A DNA stretch of 64,000 bases from Mesobacterium_A hydrothermale (GCF_035818635.1 NZ_JAYLLH010000002.1:62001-126000), one strand, 5' to 3'. Positions 48,888 through 57,854 are shown, numbered from the stretch's first letter. Program-made: numbers and translations. The notes: generated by a model not told the origin, from the letters alone.

Positions 48888-49318
48888 CACTCGCCCCCCG
48901 CACCTTCAACCCGATGCAAGGCTACGCCGCGGGCGAAGCGCTTCAGACCGTCCGCGATTTTGGCGCGAACGGTCTGCGCTCGACCTTTGCGCGCTGCATC
49001 CAGGAAGGGCAGGACGGGAATTTCGATATCATCGAACTGGAACAAGGCGCTGCTGCGCTGACCATCGTGGCGGTCGCGCATGGCGCGGCGGTCGTCGGGG
49101 CGGATACGGTGCGGGCGGCGCTGGATCGCGCCACGCTGGACCGGGTGCGCGACGACACCCCGCTGGACGAGGTCCGGGCGACACGCGACGTTCTCGGGCA
49201 CGAGATCAAGGCCGGGTTGCTTGAATATCTCGGCACCGATCCCGAAGTTGCCGCCGGCTATCGCCGCACGATGGCCACCTTGTCGGATACAATTGACACG
49301 ATGGGGGTGCCGGCATGA
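48884..49318 (+). CDS. Soluble protein of unknown function between nuoI and nuoJ
   Basis: 144 aa from the ATG at 48884 inside the nuoI stop. No signal peptide or membrane span. The body is helical with a VAVAHGAAVVGADTVRAALD segment and an amphipathic C-terminus (YRRTMATLSDTIDTMGVPA). Residues 33-60 (STFARCIQEGQDGNFDIIEL) do not match any family I know. The stop overlaps the carboxymuconolactone-decarboxylase-like gene by four bases, so it belongs to the nuo transcript. Confidence 0.65.
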   Translation: MTLAPRTFNPMQGYAAGEALQTVRDFGANGLRSTFARCIQEGQDGNFDIIELEQGAAALTIVAVAHGAAVVGADTVRAALDRATLDRVRDDTPLDEVRATRDVLGHEIKAGLLEYLGTDPEVAAGYRRTMATLSDTIDTMGVPA

Positions 49319-49719
49319 CCGCGAAAACCCCCTTCGAACTGATGATGGAACAGGCGCAGGAGATGGCGAAAGCCTTCAATCCCGCCTTGGAATCCTTCAA
49401 CCCGAAGGGGTTCGAAAAGCTTTGGCCGACGATGCCCAAGGACTTCATGGAAATGTGGTTCGGCAAGGGCGTCAGCAAGGACGGGCTGGACGCCAAGACC
49501 CGGCTGCTGCTGACGCTGGCCGGGCTGACGATGCAGGGCGCACAGGCCGACACGCCGCTGCGCATGACCGTGCGCCACGCGCTGGAAGCGGGCGCCACAA
49601 AGGATGAAATCGCCGAGACCATCGCACAGATGTCGATGTTCGCCGGCATTCCGGCCATGACCCGCGCCATGGAACTGGCGCGCGAGGTGATGGAAGATAA
49701 AAAGGACGATCAGACATGA
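49315..49719 (+). CDS. Carboxymuconolactone decarboxylase/AhpD-fold protein without cysteines
   Basis: 134 aa, all-helical. The CMD motif is recognisable in AKTRLLLTLAGLTMQGAQAD and RHALEAGATKDEIAETIAQM with FAGIPAMTRAM. The protein has no cysteine at all, so it cannot use the AhpD CxxC redox site; it may be a decarboxylase-like or purely structural member. Coupled on both sides: it overlaps the preceding stop and the nuoJ start by four bases each. Why it sits inside the complex I operon is not known. Confidence 0.85.
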   Translation: MTAKTPFELMMEQAQEMAKAFNPALESFNPKGFEKLWPTMPKDFMEMWFGKGVSKDGLDAKTRLLLTLAGLTMQGAQADTPLRMTVRHALEAGATKDEIAETIAQMSMFAGIPAMTRAMELAREVMEDKKDDQT

Positions 49720-50318
49720 TGGTATTCGCCTTCTACCTCTTCGCGCTCTGCGCCATCGCGGGCGGGCTGTTCACGGTGATCAGCCGCAACCCGGTGCATT
49801 CGGTGCTGTGGCTGATCCTGGCCTTCCTGTCCTCGGCGGGGCTGTTCGTCCTGCTGGGCGCGGAATTCGTCGCGATGCTGCTGGTCATCGTCTATGTCGG
49901 CGCGGTGGCGGTGCTGTTCCTCTTCGTGGTGATGATGCTGGACGTCGATTTCGCCGAGCTGAAGGCCGAGATGGCGAAATACCTGCCGCTGGCGCTGCTG
50001 ATCGGGGTGGTGATCCTGATGCAGCTGGGCATGGCCTATGGCGCGTGGCAGGCGTCCGACGTGGCCGGCGGCCAGCTGGCCAACCCCGCGCCCGAAGGCA
50101 CCACCAACACCGCTGCGCTTGGTCTGATCCTGTATGACCGTTACTTCCTGCTGTTCCAGCTGTCGGGTCTGATCCTGCTGGTCGCCATGATCGGCGCCAT
50201 CGTGCTGACCCTGCGCCACCGCACCGACATCAAGCGGCAGGACGTGCTGGCCCAGATGTACCGCGATCCGGCCAAGGCGCTGGAACTGCGCGACGTGAAA
50301 CCGGGGCAGGGCCTGTGA
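49716..50318 (+). CDS. nuoJ: NADH-quinone oxidoreductase subunit J
   Basis: 200 aa, five membrane helices. VIVYVGAVAVLFLFVVMMLD is the conserved third helix whose alpha-to-pi transition takes part in coupling; the first helix region includes ISRNPVHSVLWLILAFLSSA. The membrane subunit next to NuoK and NuoA. The stop overlaps the GTG start of the following exported protein. Confidence 0.96.
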   Translation: MMVFAFYLFALCAIAGGLFTVISRNPVHSVLWLILAFLSSAGLFVLLGAEFVAMLLVIVYVGAVAVLFLFVVMMLDVDFAELKAEMAKYLPLALLIGVVILMQLGMAYGAWQASDVAGGQLANPAPEGTTNTAALGLILYDRYFLLFQLSGLILLVAMIGAIVLTLRHRTDIKRQDVLAQMYRDPAKALELRDVKPGQGL

Positions 50319-50734
50319 CGCCAAGACTGCCGCATATCCTTCTGGCGCTTCTGCTGCCGGTGTCGGCGCAGGCCTTGTCGATCGTGCCGCCGGTTTGTTC
50401 CGACGACACCGGGGCCGAGTACTACGACGTGCTGTTCCACGGCGGCGGCTGGCGGTCGGCCCATGTGCAGGGCGGGCCGCTGGATCAGGGGGCGGGCTAT
50501 ACCTATGTGCTGGCGTCCTGCCGGACCGGCCAGCAGGTCGTGGTGACGACCGAAAAGATGGAATTCTACGAGGCGGCGGTGCAGACGCATTTCCGCCAGA
50601 TGATCGAAAGCGAAACCCGCTTTTCAATGCAGGACGTCGTGGACGTCGAAAAAGAACTGGGCAGACAGGCCCGCGTGATGCGGTTCGACACCCGCACCTG
50701 CCTGTGCAAGCTCAAGGAGGAAGATGAGGGATGA
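50315..50734 (+). CDS. Small exported protein between nuoJ and nuoK
   Basis: 139 aa; GTG start at 50315 overlapping the nuoJ stop (GTGA). Signal peptide (V/M)TPRLPHILLALLLPVSAQA, cleavage before L20. The mature protein is about 120 residues, with cysteines in PPVCSDDTGAEYY, LASCRTGQ and RTCLCKLKEE. Family not recognised. The stop overlaps the nuoK start by four bases, so ribosomes pass from nuoJ through this gene to nuoK. Confidence 0.7.
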   Translation: MTPRLPHILLALLLPVSAQALSIVPPVCSDDTGAEYYDVLFHGGGWRSAHVQGGPLDQGAGYTYVLASCRTGQQVVVTTEKMEFYEAAVQTHFRQMIESETRFSMQDVVDVEKELGRQARVMRFDTRTCLCKLKEEDEG

Positions 50735-51036
50735 TCGGACTTGAACATTACCTGACCGTGGCCGCGGTCTTATTCGTGATCGGCATCTTCGGGCTGTTCC
50801 TGAACCGCAAGAACGTGATCATCCTGCTGATGAGCATCGAATTGATGCTGCTGGCGGTGAACATCAACCTTGTCGCGTTCTCGTCCTTCCTGGGCGATCT
50901 GACGGGGCAGGTGTTCACGCTGTTCGTGCTGACCGTCGCCGCCGCCGAGGCCGCGATCGGCCTGGCCATCCTGGTCTGTTTCTTCCGCAACCGCGGCACA
51001 ATTGCCGTGGAAGACGTCAACGTGATGAAAGGCTGA
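50731..51036 (+). CDS. nuoK: NADH-quinone oxidoreductase subunit K
   Basis: 101 aa, three membrane helices. Conserved Glu in IILLMSIELMLLAVNINLVA (helix 2) and in TVAAAEAAIGLAILVCFFRN (helix 3) are the NuoK proton-path acids. Related to MrpC. Start ATG 50731 coupled to the upstream gene; nuoL begins four bases after the stop. Confidence 0.97.
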   Translation: MIGLEHYLTVAAVLFVIGIFGLFLNRKNVIILLMSIELMLLAVNINLVAFSSFLGDLTGQVFTLFVLTVAAAEAAIGLAILVCFFRNRGTIAVEDVNVMKG

Positions 51037-51040
51037 TCCG

Positions 51041-53200
51041 ATGGAGTCGCTTATCCTTTTCGCCCCCCTCGTGGGCAGCCTGATCGCGGGGTTCGGCTGG
51101 AAGCTGACCGGCGAACGCGGGGCCATGTGGATCACCACCGGCCTGCTGTTCGTGGCCTGCGCCTTTTCCTGGATTGTCTTCCTGACCCACGGGCCGGAAA
51201 CCCAGCACATCACCATCCTGCGCTTCATCGACAGCGGGTCGCTGTCGACCGAATGGTCGATCCGGCTGGACCGGCTGACCTCGATCATGCTGATCGTGGT
51301 CACCTCGGTCTCGGCGCTCGTGCACCTGTATTCGATGGGCTACATGGCGCATGACGACAACTGGAAGCATGGCGAGCATTACAAGGCGCGCTTCTTTGCC
51401 TACCTGTCGTTCTTTACCTTCGCCATGCTGTCGCTGGTCACGGCCGACAACCTGGTGCAGATGTTCTTTGGCTGGGAAGGCGTGGGCGTCGCGTCCTACC
51501 TGCTGATCGGGTTCTACTACAAGAAACCCAGCGCCAACGCCGCCGCGATCAAGGCCTTCGTGGTCAACCGGGTGGGGGATTTCGGCTTTGCGCTTGGCAT
51601 CTTCGGCCTGTTCTACCTGACCGACTCGATCCGCTTTGACGATGTGTTCGCCGCCGCGCCCGCGCTGGCGGAAACCCGGATCACCTTCCTGTGGACGGAC
51701 TGGAACGCGGCCAACCTGCTGGCCTTCCTGCTGTTCGTCGGCGCGATGGGGAAATCGGCGCAACTGTTCCTGCACACCTGGCTGCCCGACGCGATGGAAG
51801 GCCCGACGCCGGTGTCGGCGCTGATCCACGCCGCGACCATGGTGACCGCCGGTGTCTTCCTGGTCTGCCGGATGTCGCCGCTGATGGAATACGCACCGCA
51901 GGCCACCGCCTTCATCACCTTCCTGGGCGCGACCACGGCGTTCTTTGCCGCCACCGTCGGGCTGGTGCAGAACGACATCAAGCGCGTGATCGCCTATTCG
52001 ACCTGTTCGCAGCTGGGCTACATGTTTGTGGCCGCCGGCGTGGGCGTCTATTCGGTGGCCATGTTCCACCTGCTGACCCACGCGTTCTTCAAGGCGATGC
52101 TGTTTCTGGGCGCGGGCTCTGTCATCCACGCGATGCACCACGAGCAGGACATGCGGAACTATGGCAACCTGCGCAAGAAGATCCCCTATACCTTCTGGGC
52201 GATGATGATCGGCACCCTGGCGATCACCGGCGTCGGCATCCCGCTGACCGGCTGGATCGGCTTTGCCGGCTTCGTGTCCAAGGACGCGATCATCGAAAGC
52301 GCCTGGGCCGGCACCAACGGCGGCTATGCCTTCTGGATGCTGGTCATCGCGGCGCTGTTCACCAGCTTCTACAGCTGGCGGCTGATGTTCATGACCTTCT
52401 ATGGCAAGGCCCGGGGCGACAAGCACACCCACGAACATGCCCATGAAAGCCCGACCGTCATGCTGATCCCGCTGGGCGCGCTGGCGATCGGGGCGATTTT
52501 TGCCGGGATGGTCTGGTACAAGCCGTTCTTCGGCGACCACGACAAGGTCACCGCCTTCTTCGGCATGCCGGCGCATCACGCGGTGGCCGATGCCGGTCAT
52601 GGTGAAACGGCCGAGGCCGGTCGCGGGGCGGCAGCAGATACCCACGCTGCGGCCGACGCAGGCCATGGCGAAGAGATGGACCCCGCCGCCGCCCATGCCG
52701 ACCCGGCACATGGCGCAACGGTGATGGACCATCACACCGGAACCGCGCCGCAAGGGGCGATCTTCATGGCGGCCGACAACACCGTGATGGACGATGCGCA
52801 CCACGCGCCGGTCTGGGTCAAGCTCAGCCCGTTCATTGCCATGCTTCTGGGGCTGGCGGTTGCGGTCTGGTTCTACCTGATCAACCCGGCGCTGCCCAAG
52901 AAACTGGCCGAGAACCAGCGTCCGCTGTACCTGTTCCTGCTGAACAAGTGGTATTTCGACGAAATCTATGACGTGGTCTTCATCCAGCCCGCGCGCGCCC
53001 TGGGCCGCCTGTTCTGGAAGAAGGGGGATGGCACGGTCATCGACGGGTCGATCAACGGCGTGGCCATGGGGATCATCCCGTTCTTCACCCGGCTCGCGGG
53101 GCGCGTGCAGTCCGGCTACATCTTTACCTATGCCTTCGCCATGGTCATCGGCATCGCGGTGCTGATCACCTGGATGACGCTCAGCGGAGGAGCGCAGTAA
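51041..53200 (+). CDS. nuoL: NADH-quinone oxidoreductase subunit L (proton-pumping antiporter-like)
   Basis: 719 aa. Core of the antiporter-like fold: FFGWEGVGVASYLLIGFYY (the key Glu), KSAQLFLHTWLPDAMEGPTP and KRVIAYSTCSQLGYMFVAAG (pump lysine and Ser/Thr). A soluble loop of about residues 505-590 is rich in His, Asp and Ala (e.g. AVADAGHGETAEAGRGAA, MDPAAAHADPAHG), which is unusual for a membrane pump. The long lateral helix follows it. The last stop base is the first base of nuoM. Confidence 0.96.
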   Translation: MESLILFAPLVGSLIAGFGWKLTGERGAMWITTGLLFVACAFSWIVFLTHGPETQHITILRFIDSGSLSTEWSIRLDRLTSIMLIVVTSVSALVHLYSMGYMAHDDNWKHGEHYKARFFAYLSFFTFAMLSLVTADNLVQMFFGWEGVGVASYLLIGFYYKKPSANAAAIKAFVVNRVGDFGFALGIFGLFYLTDSIRFDDVFAAAPALAETRITFLWTDWNAANLLAFLLFVGAMGKSAQLFLHTWLPDAMEGPTPVSALIHAATMVTAGVFLVCRMSPLMEYAPQATAFITFLGATTAFFAATVGLVQNDIKRVIAYSTCSQLGYMFVAAGVGVYSVAMFHLLTHAFFKAMLFLGAGSVIHAMHHEQDMRNYGNLRKKIPYTFWAMMIGTLAITGVGIPLTGWIGFAGFVSKDAIIESAWAGTNGGYAFWMLVIAALFTSFYSWRLMFMTFYGKARGDKHTHEHAHESPTVMLIPLGALAIGAIFAGMVWYKPFFGDHDKVTAFFGMPAHHAVADAGHGETAEAGRGAAADTHAAADAGHGEEMDPAAAHADPAHGATVMDHHTGTAPQGAIFMAADNTVMDDAHHAPVWVKLSPFIAMLLGLAVAVWFYLINPALPKKLAENQRPLYLFLLNKWYFDEIYDVVFIQPARALGRLFWKKGDGTVIDGSINGVAMGIIPFFTRLAGRVQSGYIFTYAFAMVIGIAVLITWMTLSGGAQ

Positions 53201-54744
53201 TGGATAACCTTCTTTCCATTGTCACCTTCCTGCCGGCGCTGGCCGCGCTGATCCTCGCCGTCTTTCTGAAAGGCGGGACCGAGGCAGCCGACCGCAACGC
53301 CAAATGGCTGGCGCTGATCGCGACCACCGCCACCTTCGTGGTGTCGCTGTTCATCCTGGCGCAGTTCGACGCCGGCAACACCGGCTTTCAGATGGTCGAG
53401 GAACGCGACTGGATCTTCGGCCTGAAATACAAGCTGGGCGTTGACGGGATCAGCGTTCTGTTCGTGCTGCTGACCACCTTTATGATGCCGCTGACCATTG
53501 CCGCCAGCTGGAAGGTGGAAAAGCGGGTCAAGGAATACATGATCGCCTTCCTGCTTCTGGAAACCCTGATGCTGGGTGTGTTCATGGCGCTGGACCTGGT
53601 GCTGTTCTACCTGTTCTTCGAGGCCGGCCTGATCCCGATGTTCCTGATCATCGGCATCTGGGGCGGTAAGGAACGCATTTACGCGTCGTTCAAGTTCTTC
53701 CTCTACACCTTCCTCGGTTCGGTGCTGATGCTGGTGGCGATGGTGGCGATGTATGTCGATGCTGGCACCGCCGACATCCCGACGCTGCTGACGCACCAGT
53801 TCTCGTCCGAAAGCTTCAGCATCCTTGGCGTGCACGTGATGGGCGGGATGCAGACCATGCTGTTCCTGGCCTTCTTTGCCAGCTTCGCGGTCAAGATGCC
53901 GATGTGGCCGGTGCACACCTGGTTGCCCGACGCGCACGTTCAGGCGCCGACCGCCGGGTCGGTCGTCCTGGCGGCAATCCTGTTGAAGATGGGCGGCTAC
54001 GGTTTCCTGCGGTTCAGCCTGCCGATGTTCCCGATCGGGGCCGAGTTGCTGACGCCGCTGGTGTTCTGGATGTCGGCCATCGCCATCGTCTATACCTCGC
54101 TGGTGGCGCTGGTGCAGGAGGACATGAAAAAGCTGATCGCCTATTCGTCGGTGGCGCACATGGGCTATGTCACCATGGGTATCTTTGCCGCCAACCAGCA
54201 GGGGGTCGATGGCGCGATTTTCCAGATGATCAGCCACGGCTTCGTGTCGGGCGCGCTGTTCCTGTGCGTCGGCGTGATCTATGACCGGATGCACACCCGC
54301 GAGATCGACGCTTATGGCGGCCTGGTCAACCGGATGCCGGCCTATGCGCTGATCTTCATGCTGTTCACCATGGCCAATGTCGGCCTGCCGGGGACCAGCG
54401 GGTTTGTCGGCGAATTCCTGACCCTGATGGGCGTGTTCCAGGCCAACACCTGGGTGGCCGCGGTGGCGACGTCCGGCGTGATCCTGTCGGCGGGCTATGC
54501 GCTGTGGCTCTATCGCCGGGTGGTCTTTGGCGACCTGATCAAGGAAAGCCTGAAGACGATTTCCGACATGTCGACCCGCGAACGCGCGATCTTTGCGCCG
54601 CTGGTGGTGATGACCCTGCTTCTGGGCGTTTATCCGTCGCTGGTGCTGGATATCACCGGCCCGTCGGTCGAGGCGCTTGTTTCCAACTACCAGACGGCCC
54701 TGGCCGCGGCGAGTGACGCCGTGCAGGTCGCTGCCAGCCACTAA
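53200..54744 (+). CDS. nuoM: NADH-quinone oxidoreductase subunit M
   Basis: 514 aa, start ATG 53200 overlapping the nuoL stop by one base. Antiporter-like pump: YLFFEAGLIPMFLIIGIWGG carries the Glu of helix 5, VKMPMWPVHTWLPDAHVQAP the helix-7 lysine, and DMKKLIAYSSVAHMGYVTMG the conserved broken-helix segment. It is one of three proton channels with NuoL and NuoN. nuoN follows after 13 bases. Confidence 0.97.
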   Translation: MDNLLSIVTFLPALAALILAVFLKGGTEAADRNAKWLALIATTATFVVSLFILAQFDAGNTGFQMVEERDWIFGLKYKLGVDGISVLFVLLTTFMMPLTIAASWKVEKRVKEYMIAFLLLETLMLGVFMALDLVLFYLFFEAGLIPMFLIIGIWGGKERIYASFKFFLYTFLGSVLMLVAMVAMYVDAGTADIPTLLTHQFSSESFSILGVHVMGGMQTMLFLAFFASFAVKMPMWPVHTWLPDAHVQAPTAGSVVLAAILLKMGGYGFLRFSLPMFPIGAELLTPLVFWMSAIAIVYTSLVALVQEDMKKLIAYSSVAHMGYVTMGIFAANQQGVDGAIFQMISHGFVSGALFLCVGVIYDRMHTREIDAYGGLVNRMPAYALIFMLFTMANVGLPGTSGFVGEFLTLMGVFQANTWVAAVATSGVILSAGYALWLYRRVVFGDLIKESLKTISDMSTRERAIFAPLVVMTLLLGVYPSLVLDITGPSVEALVSNYQTALAAASDAVQVAASH

Positions 54745-54757
54745 GGGATGACGTCAC

Positions 54758-56200
54758 ATGATTTCCGCTGACCTCAATACCATCCTGCCAGAGATCGTCC
54801 TGTCGCTGTACGCCATGCTCGCGCTGCTGGGGGCGGTCTATACCGGCAAGGACAAGCTGGCCGCGCCGCTGGTCTGGGCCACCGCCGCGGTGATGGCCGC
54901 GCTGGCCTTCTGGATCGCTTCGACCGGGGCAGGCGCGACGCAGGCCTTCCACGGCATGTTCATCGACGACGCGTTCTCGCGCTTTGCCAAGGTCGCGATC
55001 CTGCTGGCCGCGGCGCTGGTCCTGATCATGAGCCAGGACTACATGAGCCGCCGCAGTATCCTGCGGTTCGAATACCCTCTGCTGGTGGCGTTGTCGGTTG
55101 TCGGCATGATGATGATGGTCAGCGCCGGGGACCTGATGTCGCTGTACATGGGGCTGGAACTGCAATCGCTGGCGCTTTACGTCGTCGCCTCGATCCGCCG
55201 GGACAGTGCCAAGTCGACCGAGGCCGGGCTGAAGTATTTCGTGCTGGGCGCGCTGTCGTCGGGCCTGCTGCTGTACGGCGCGTCGCTGACCTATGGCTAT
55301 TCCGGCACCACGTCGTTTGCCGGCATCATGGCGGCGGCGGGCGAGGGTCCGATCGGGATCGGCCTTTTGCTGGGCCTGGTGTTCATGATCTCGGGCATGG
55401 CGTTCAAGGTTTCGGCCGTGCCGTTCCACATGTGGACGCCGGATGTCTACGAAGGCTCGCCCACCCCGATCACCGCGTTTTTTGCCACCGCGCCGAAGAT
55501 GGCGGCGATGGGCCTGTTCGCCCGGGTGATGCATGACGCCTTCGGTGGCGCGGTGCAGGACTGGAGCCAGGTGATCGCGCTGCTGTCAGTGCTGTCGATG
55601 TTCCTGGGCGCCGTGGCCGCGATTGGCCAGACCAACATCAAGCGCCTGATGGCGTTTTCGTCGATCGCCCACATGGGCTATGCGATGATGGGTCTTGCCG
55701 CGGGCACCGAGGCCGGGGTTCAGGCGCTGCTGGTCTACATGGCGATCTATGTCACCATGAACCTGGGCACATTCGCCTTCATCCTGACGATGGAACGCGA
55801 CGGCCAGCCGGTGACCGATATCCAGTCTCTGAACATGTATGCCAAGCGCGAGCCGGGCCGGGCGCTGGCCATGCTGGTGCTGCTGTTCAGCCTGGCCGGG
55901 GTGCCGCCGATGGTGGGGTTCTTCGGAAAGCTTTACGTGCTGAATGCCGCTTACGAGGCCGGGCTGGTCTGGCTGGCGGTGGCCGGCGTGGTGGCGTCGG
56001 TCATCGGGGCGTTCTACTACCTGCGGATCGTTTACTACATGTATTTCGGGACCGAGCGTGACGACGCGCTGGAAACCGCGAAATCGCCGCTGCTCTACGG
56101 GATCCTGATGGCCTCGGCGCTGATCATGGTGGTTGGCATCGTGAACCTGTTCGGGATCGAGGGCGCCGCGCAGACGGCGGCAGCGGTTCTGGTGAACTGA
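54758..56200 (+). CDS. nuoN: NADH-quinone oxidoreductase subunit N
   Basis: 480 aa, third antiporter-like subunit. LMSLYMGLELQSLALYVVAS contains the conserved Glu, FKVSAVPFHMWTPDVYEGSP the channel lysine, and NIKRLMAFSSIAHMGYAMMG the discontinuous-helix motif. FSLAGVPPMVGFFGKLYVL is typical. It is the last nuo gene; a strong terminator lies 24 bases after its stop. Confidence 0.97.
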   Translation: MISADLNTILPEIVLSLYAMLALLGAVYTGKDKLAAPLVWATAAVMAALAFWIASTGAGATQAFHGMFIDDAFSRFAKVAILLAAALVLIMSQDYMSRRSILRFEYPLLVALSVVGMMMMVSAGDLMSLYMGLELQSLALYVVASIRRDSAKSTEAGLKYFVLGALSSGLLLYGASLTYGYSGTTSFAGIMAAAGEGPIGIGLLLGLVFMISGMAFKVSAVPFHMWTPDVYEGSPTPITAFFATAPKMAAMGLFARVMHDAFGGAVQDWSQVIALLSVLSMFLGAVAAIGQTNIKRLMAFSSIAHMGYAMMGLAAGTEAGVQALLVYMAIYVTMNLGTFAFILTMERDGQPVTDIQSLNMYAKREPGRALAMLVLLFSLAGVPPMVGFFGKLYVLNAAYEAGLVWLAVAGVVASVIGAFYYLRIVYYMYFGTERDDALETAKSPLLYGILMASALIMVVGIVNLFGIEGAAQTAAAVLVN

Positions 56201-56224
56201 GCCCTGGCCGGTTCGACGAAAGGT

Positions 56225-56256
56225 GACGCGCCCCACGGGGCGCGTCGCTTGTTTTT
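56225..56256 (+). terminator. Intrinsic terminator of the nuo operon
   Basis: Perfect 10-bp stem GACGCGCCCC-ac-GGGGCGCGTC (56225-56246) followed by GCTTGTTTTT. It is the clearest Rho-independent terminator in this part of the window and marks the end of the nuo transcript. Confidence 0.88.
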
Positions 56257-56311
56257 GGCGCCCTGCGGGCGCGTGCCTCCGGCGGAGGTATTTGGAAAAC
56301 CAAAGACAGGG
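56257..56311 (+). repeat. Dispersed hairpin/ATTT element, copy 10 (before birA)
   Basis: GCGCCC-tgc-GGGCGC stem (56258-56272), CCTCC-ggc-GGAGG stem (56277-56289), then GAGGTATTTGGAAAACCAAA and GACAGG. Hairpin, core and purine-rich tail are in the usual order, ending 9 bases before the birA start. Confidence 0.6.
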
Positions 56312-56319
56312 GATCGCGG

Positions 56320-57066
56320 ATGCGCTGGCCGGACGGGTATGACCGCATTGTTCTGAACGAGGTCGACAGCACCATGGCCGAAGCGGCGCGGCGCGCGCCG
56401 GCGCTGGCCGGGCCGGCCTGGGTGCTGGCGCTGGCGCAAACCGCGGGGCGCGGACGGCGCGGCCGCCCCTGGGTCATGCCGAAGGGGAATTTCGCCGCCA
56501 CGCTGGTGCTGCGCCCGACCGAGGCGCCGGGGCAGGTGGCGTTGCGCAGTTTCGTGGCGTCGCTGGCGCTGTACGATGCCTTTGTCGCGGTGACCGGGCG
56601 GACCGGGGGGCTGGCGCTGAAATGGCCCAACGACGTCTTGCTGAACGGCGGCAAGGTGGCGGGGATCCTGCTGGAAAGCCTGGGCACGGGGCAGGGGGTG
56701 GCGCATCTGGCCATCGGCATCGGCGTCAACCTGGCCGCGGCGCCCGGCGCCGAAGAGCTCGAGCCGGGCGCCGTGCGGCCGGTGTCGCTGGTGGCGGAGA
56801 CCGGCACGGCGGTGACGCCCGAGGACTTCCTGACCGCGTTGGCGCTGGCCTATGCCGATTGGGAGGCGCGGTTCGTGACCTATGGCTTTGGTCCGGTGCG
56901 CACCGCCTGGCTGAGCCGGGCGGCGCGGCTGGGCGCGGTCATCACCGCCCGCACCGGCACAACCGAGACCACAGGCAGTTTCGAGACGGTGGACGACACC
57001 GGCAATCTTGTCCTAAAGACCCCCAAGGGGCGTGTCGCCATCGCGGCGGCGGATGTGTTCTTCTGA
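56320..57066 (+). CDS. birA: Biotin--[acetyl-CoA-carboxylase] ligase BirA (no DNA-binding domain)
   Basis: 248 aa. Biotin/lipoate protein ligase domain: the start YDRIVLNEVDSTMAEAARRA, then the biotinyl-adenylate loop QTAGRGRRGRPWVMPKGNFA and KWPNDVLLNGGKVAGILLES with the catalytic lysine. A small C-terminal SH3-like domain closes it. The N-terminal helix-turn-helix of E. coli BirA is absent, so this is a ligase only, not a repressor. It would biotinylate carrier proteins such as MccA encoded in this window. coaX follows after 11 bases. Confidence 0.94.
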   Translation: MRWPDGYDRIVLNEVDSTMAEAARRAPALAGPAWVLALAQTAGRGRRGRPWVMPKGNFAATLVLRPTEAPGQVALRSFVASLALYDAFVAVTGRTGGLALKWPNDVLLNGGKVAGILLESLGTGQGVAHLAIGIGVNLAAAPGAEELEPGAVRPVSLVAETGTAVTPEDFLTALALAYADWEARFVTYGFGPVRTAWLSRAARLGAVITARTGTTETTGSFETVDDTGNLVLKTPKGRVAIAAADVFF

Positions 57067-57077
57067 AAGGGGCGTAC

Positions 57078-57851
57078 ATGCTTCTGTGCATCGACTGCGG
57101 CAACACCAATACCGTGTTTTCCATCTGGGACGGCACGCGGTTCCTGTGCACGCTGCGCACCTCGACCCATCACGCGCGCACGGCGGATGCCTATTTCACC
57201 TGGTATTCGACGCTGGTGAGCCATTACGGGATCGACGCCAAGATCACCGATGTCATCATCAGCTCGACCGTGCCGCGGGTGGTGTTCAACCTGCGCGTCT
57301 TTGCCGACCGGTTCTTTGGCTGCCGCCCGCTGGTGGTGGGCAAGCCGGAATGCGCCCTGCCGATCCCGCCACGGGTCGATGCGGGCACCACGGTGGGGCC
57401 GGATCGGCTGGTCAATGCGGCGGGGGCCTTTGATCGCCATGGCGGCGACCTGATCGTGGTCGATTTCGGCACCGCCACCACCTTCGACGTGGTGGCCGCG
57501 GACGGCGCTTATGTGGGCGGGGTCATCGCGCCGGGGGTGAACCTCAGCCTCGAGGCGCTGCACATGGGGGCCGCGGCGCTGCCGCATGTGGATATTTCCA
57601 TGCCTGACAAGGTGATCGGCACCAACACGGTGCAATGCATCCAGTCGGGCATCTTCTGGGGCTATGTCGGGCTGGTGCAGGGCATCTGCGACCGCGTCCG
57701 GGCCGAATACGGCCGCCCGATGAAAACCATTGCAACCGGCGGGCTGGCGGCGCTGTTCCAGTCCAACGTCGACCTGTTCGACACCTTCGAAGACGATTTG
57801 ACGATGCACGGTCTGACCGTGATTCACGATTACAACACGACACAAGGATAA
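57078..57851 (+). CDS. coaX: Type III pantothenate kinase CoaX
   Basis: 257 aa from the ATG at 57078, behind AAAGGGG. ASKHA kinase motifs: LLCIDCGNTNTVFSIWDG (phosphate 1), RVDAGTTVGPDRLVNAAGAF (pantothenate site) and LIVVDFGTATTFDVVAADGA (phosphate 2), with TIATGGLAALFQ late. It phosphorylates pantothenate in CoA synthesis and needs a monovalent cation. birA-coaX-rnj is a conserved order in alphaproteobacteria, usually just after nuoN. The long in-frame extension into birA is rejected. Confidence 0.95.
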   Translation: MLLCIDCGNTNTVFSIWDGTRFLCTLRTSTHHARTADAYFTWYSTLVSHYGIDAKITDVIISSTVPRVVFNLRVFADRFFGCRPLVVGKPECALPIPPRVDAGTTVGPDRLVNAAGAFDRHGGDLIVVDFGTATTFDVVAADGAYVGGVIAPGVNLSLEALHMGAAALPHVDISMPDKVIGTNTVQCIQSGIFWGYVGLVQGICDRVRAEYGRPMKTIATGGLAALFQSNVDLFDTFEDDLTMHGLTVIHDYNTTQG

Positions 57852-57854
57852 GGC

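Noticed and set aside
44757..48890. A 1377-codon open frame on the minus strand
   Set aside because: It runs antisense to nuoG, nuoH, nuoI and small genes; its translation is His/Arg/Gln-rich as expected for the mirror frame of GC-rich genes and has no domains.
53128..54741. 537-codon minus-strand frame opposite nuoM
   Set aside because: Shadow frame rich in His, Arg and Gln; nuoM motifs on the other strand are complete.
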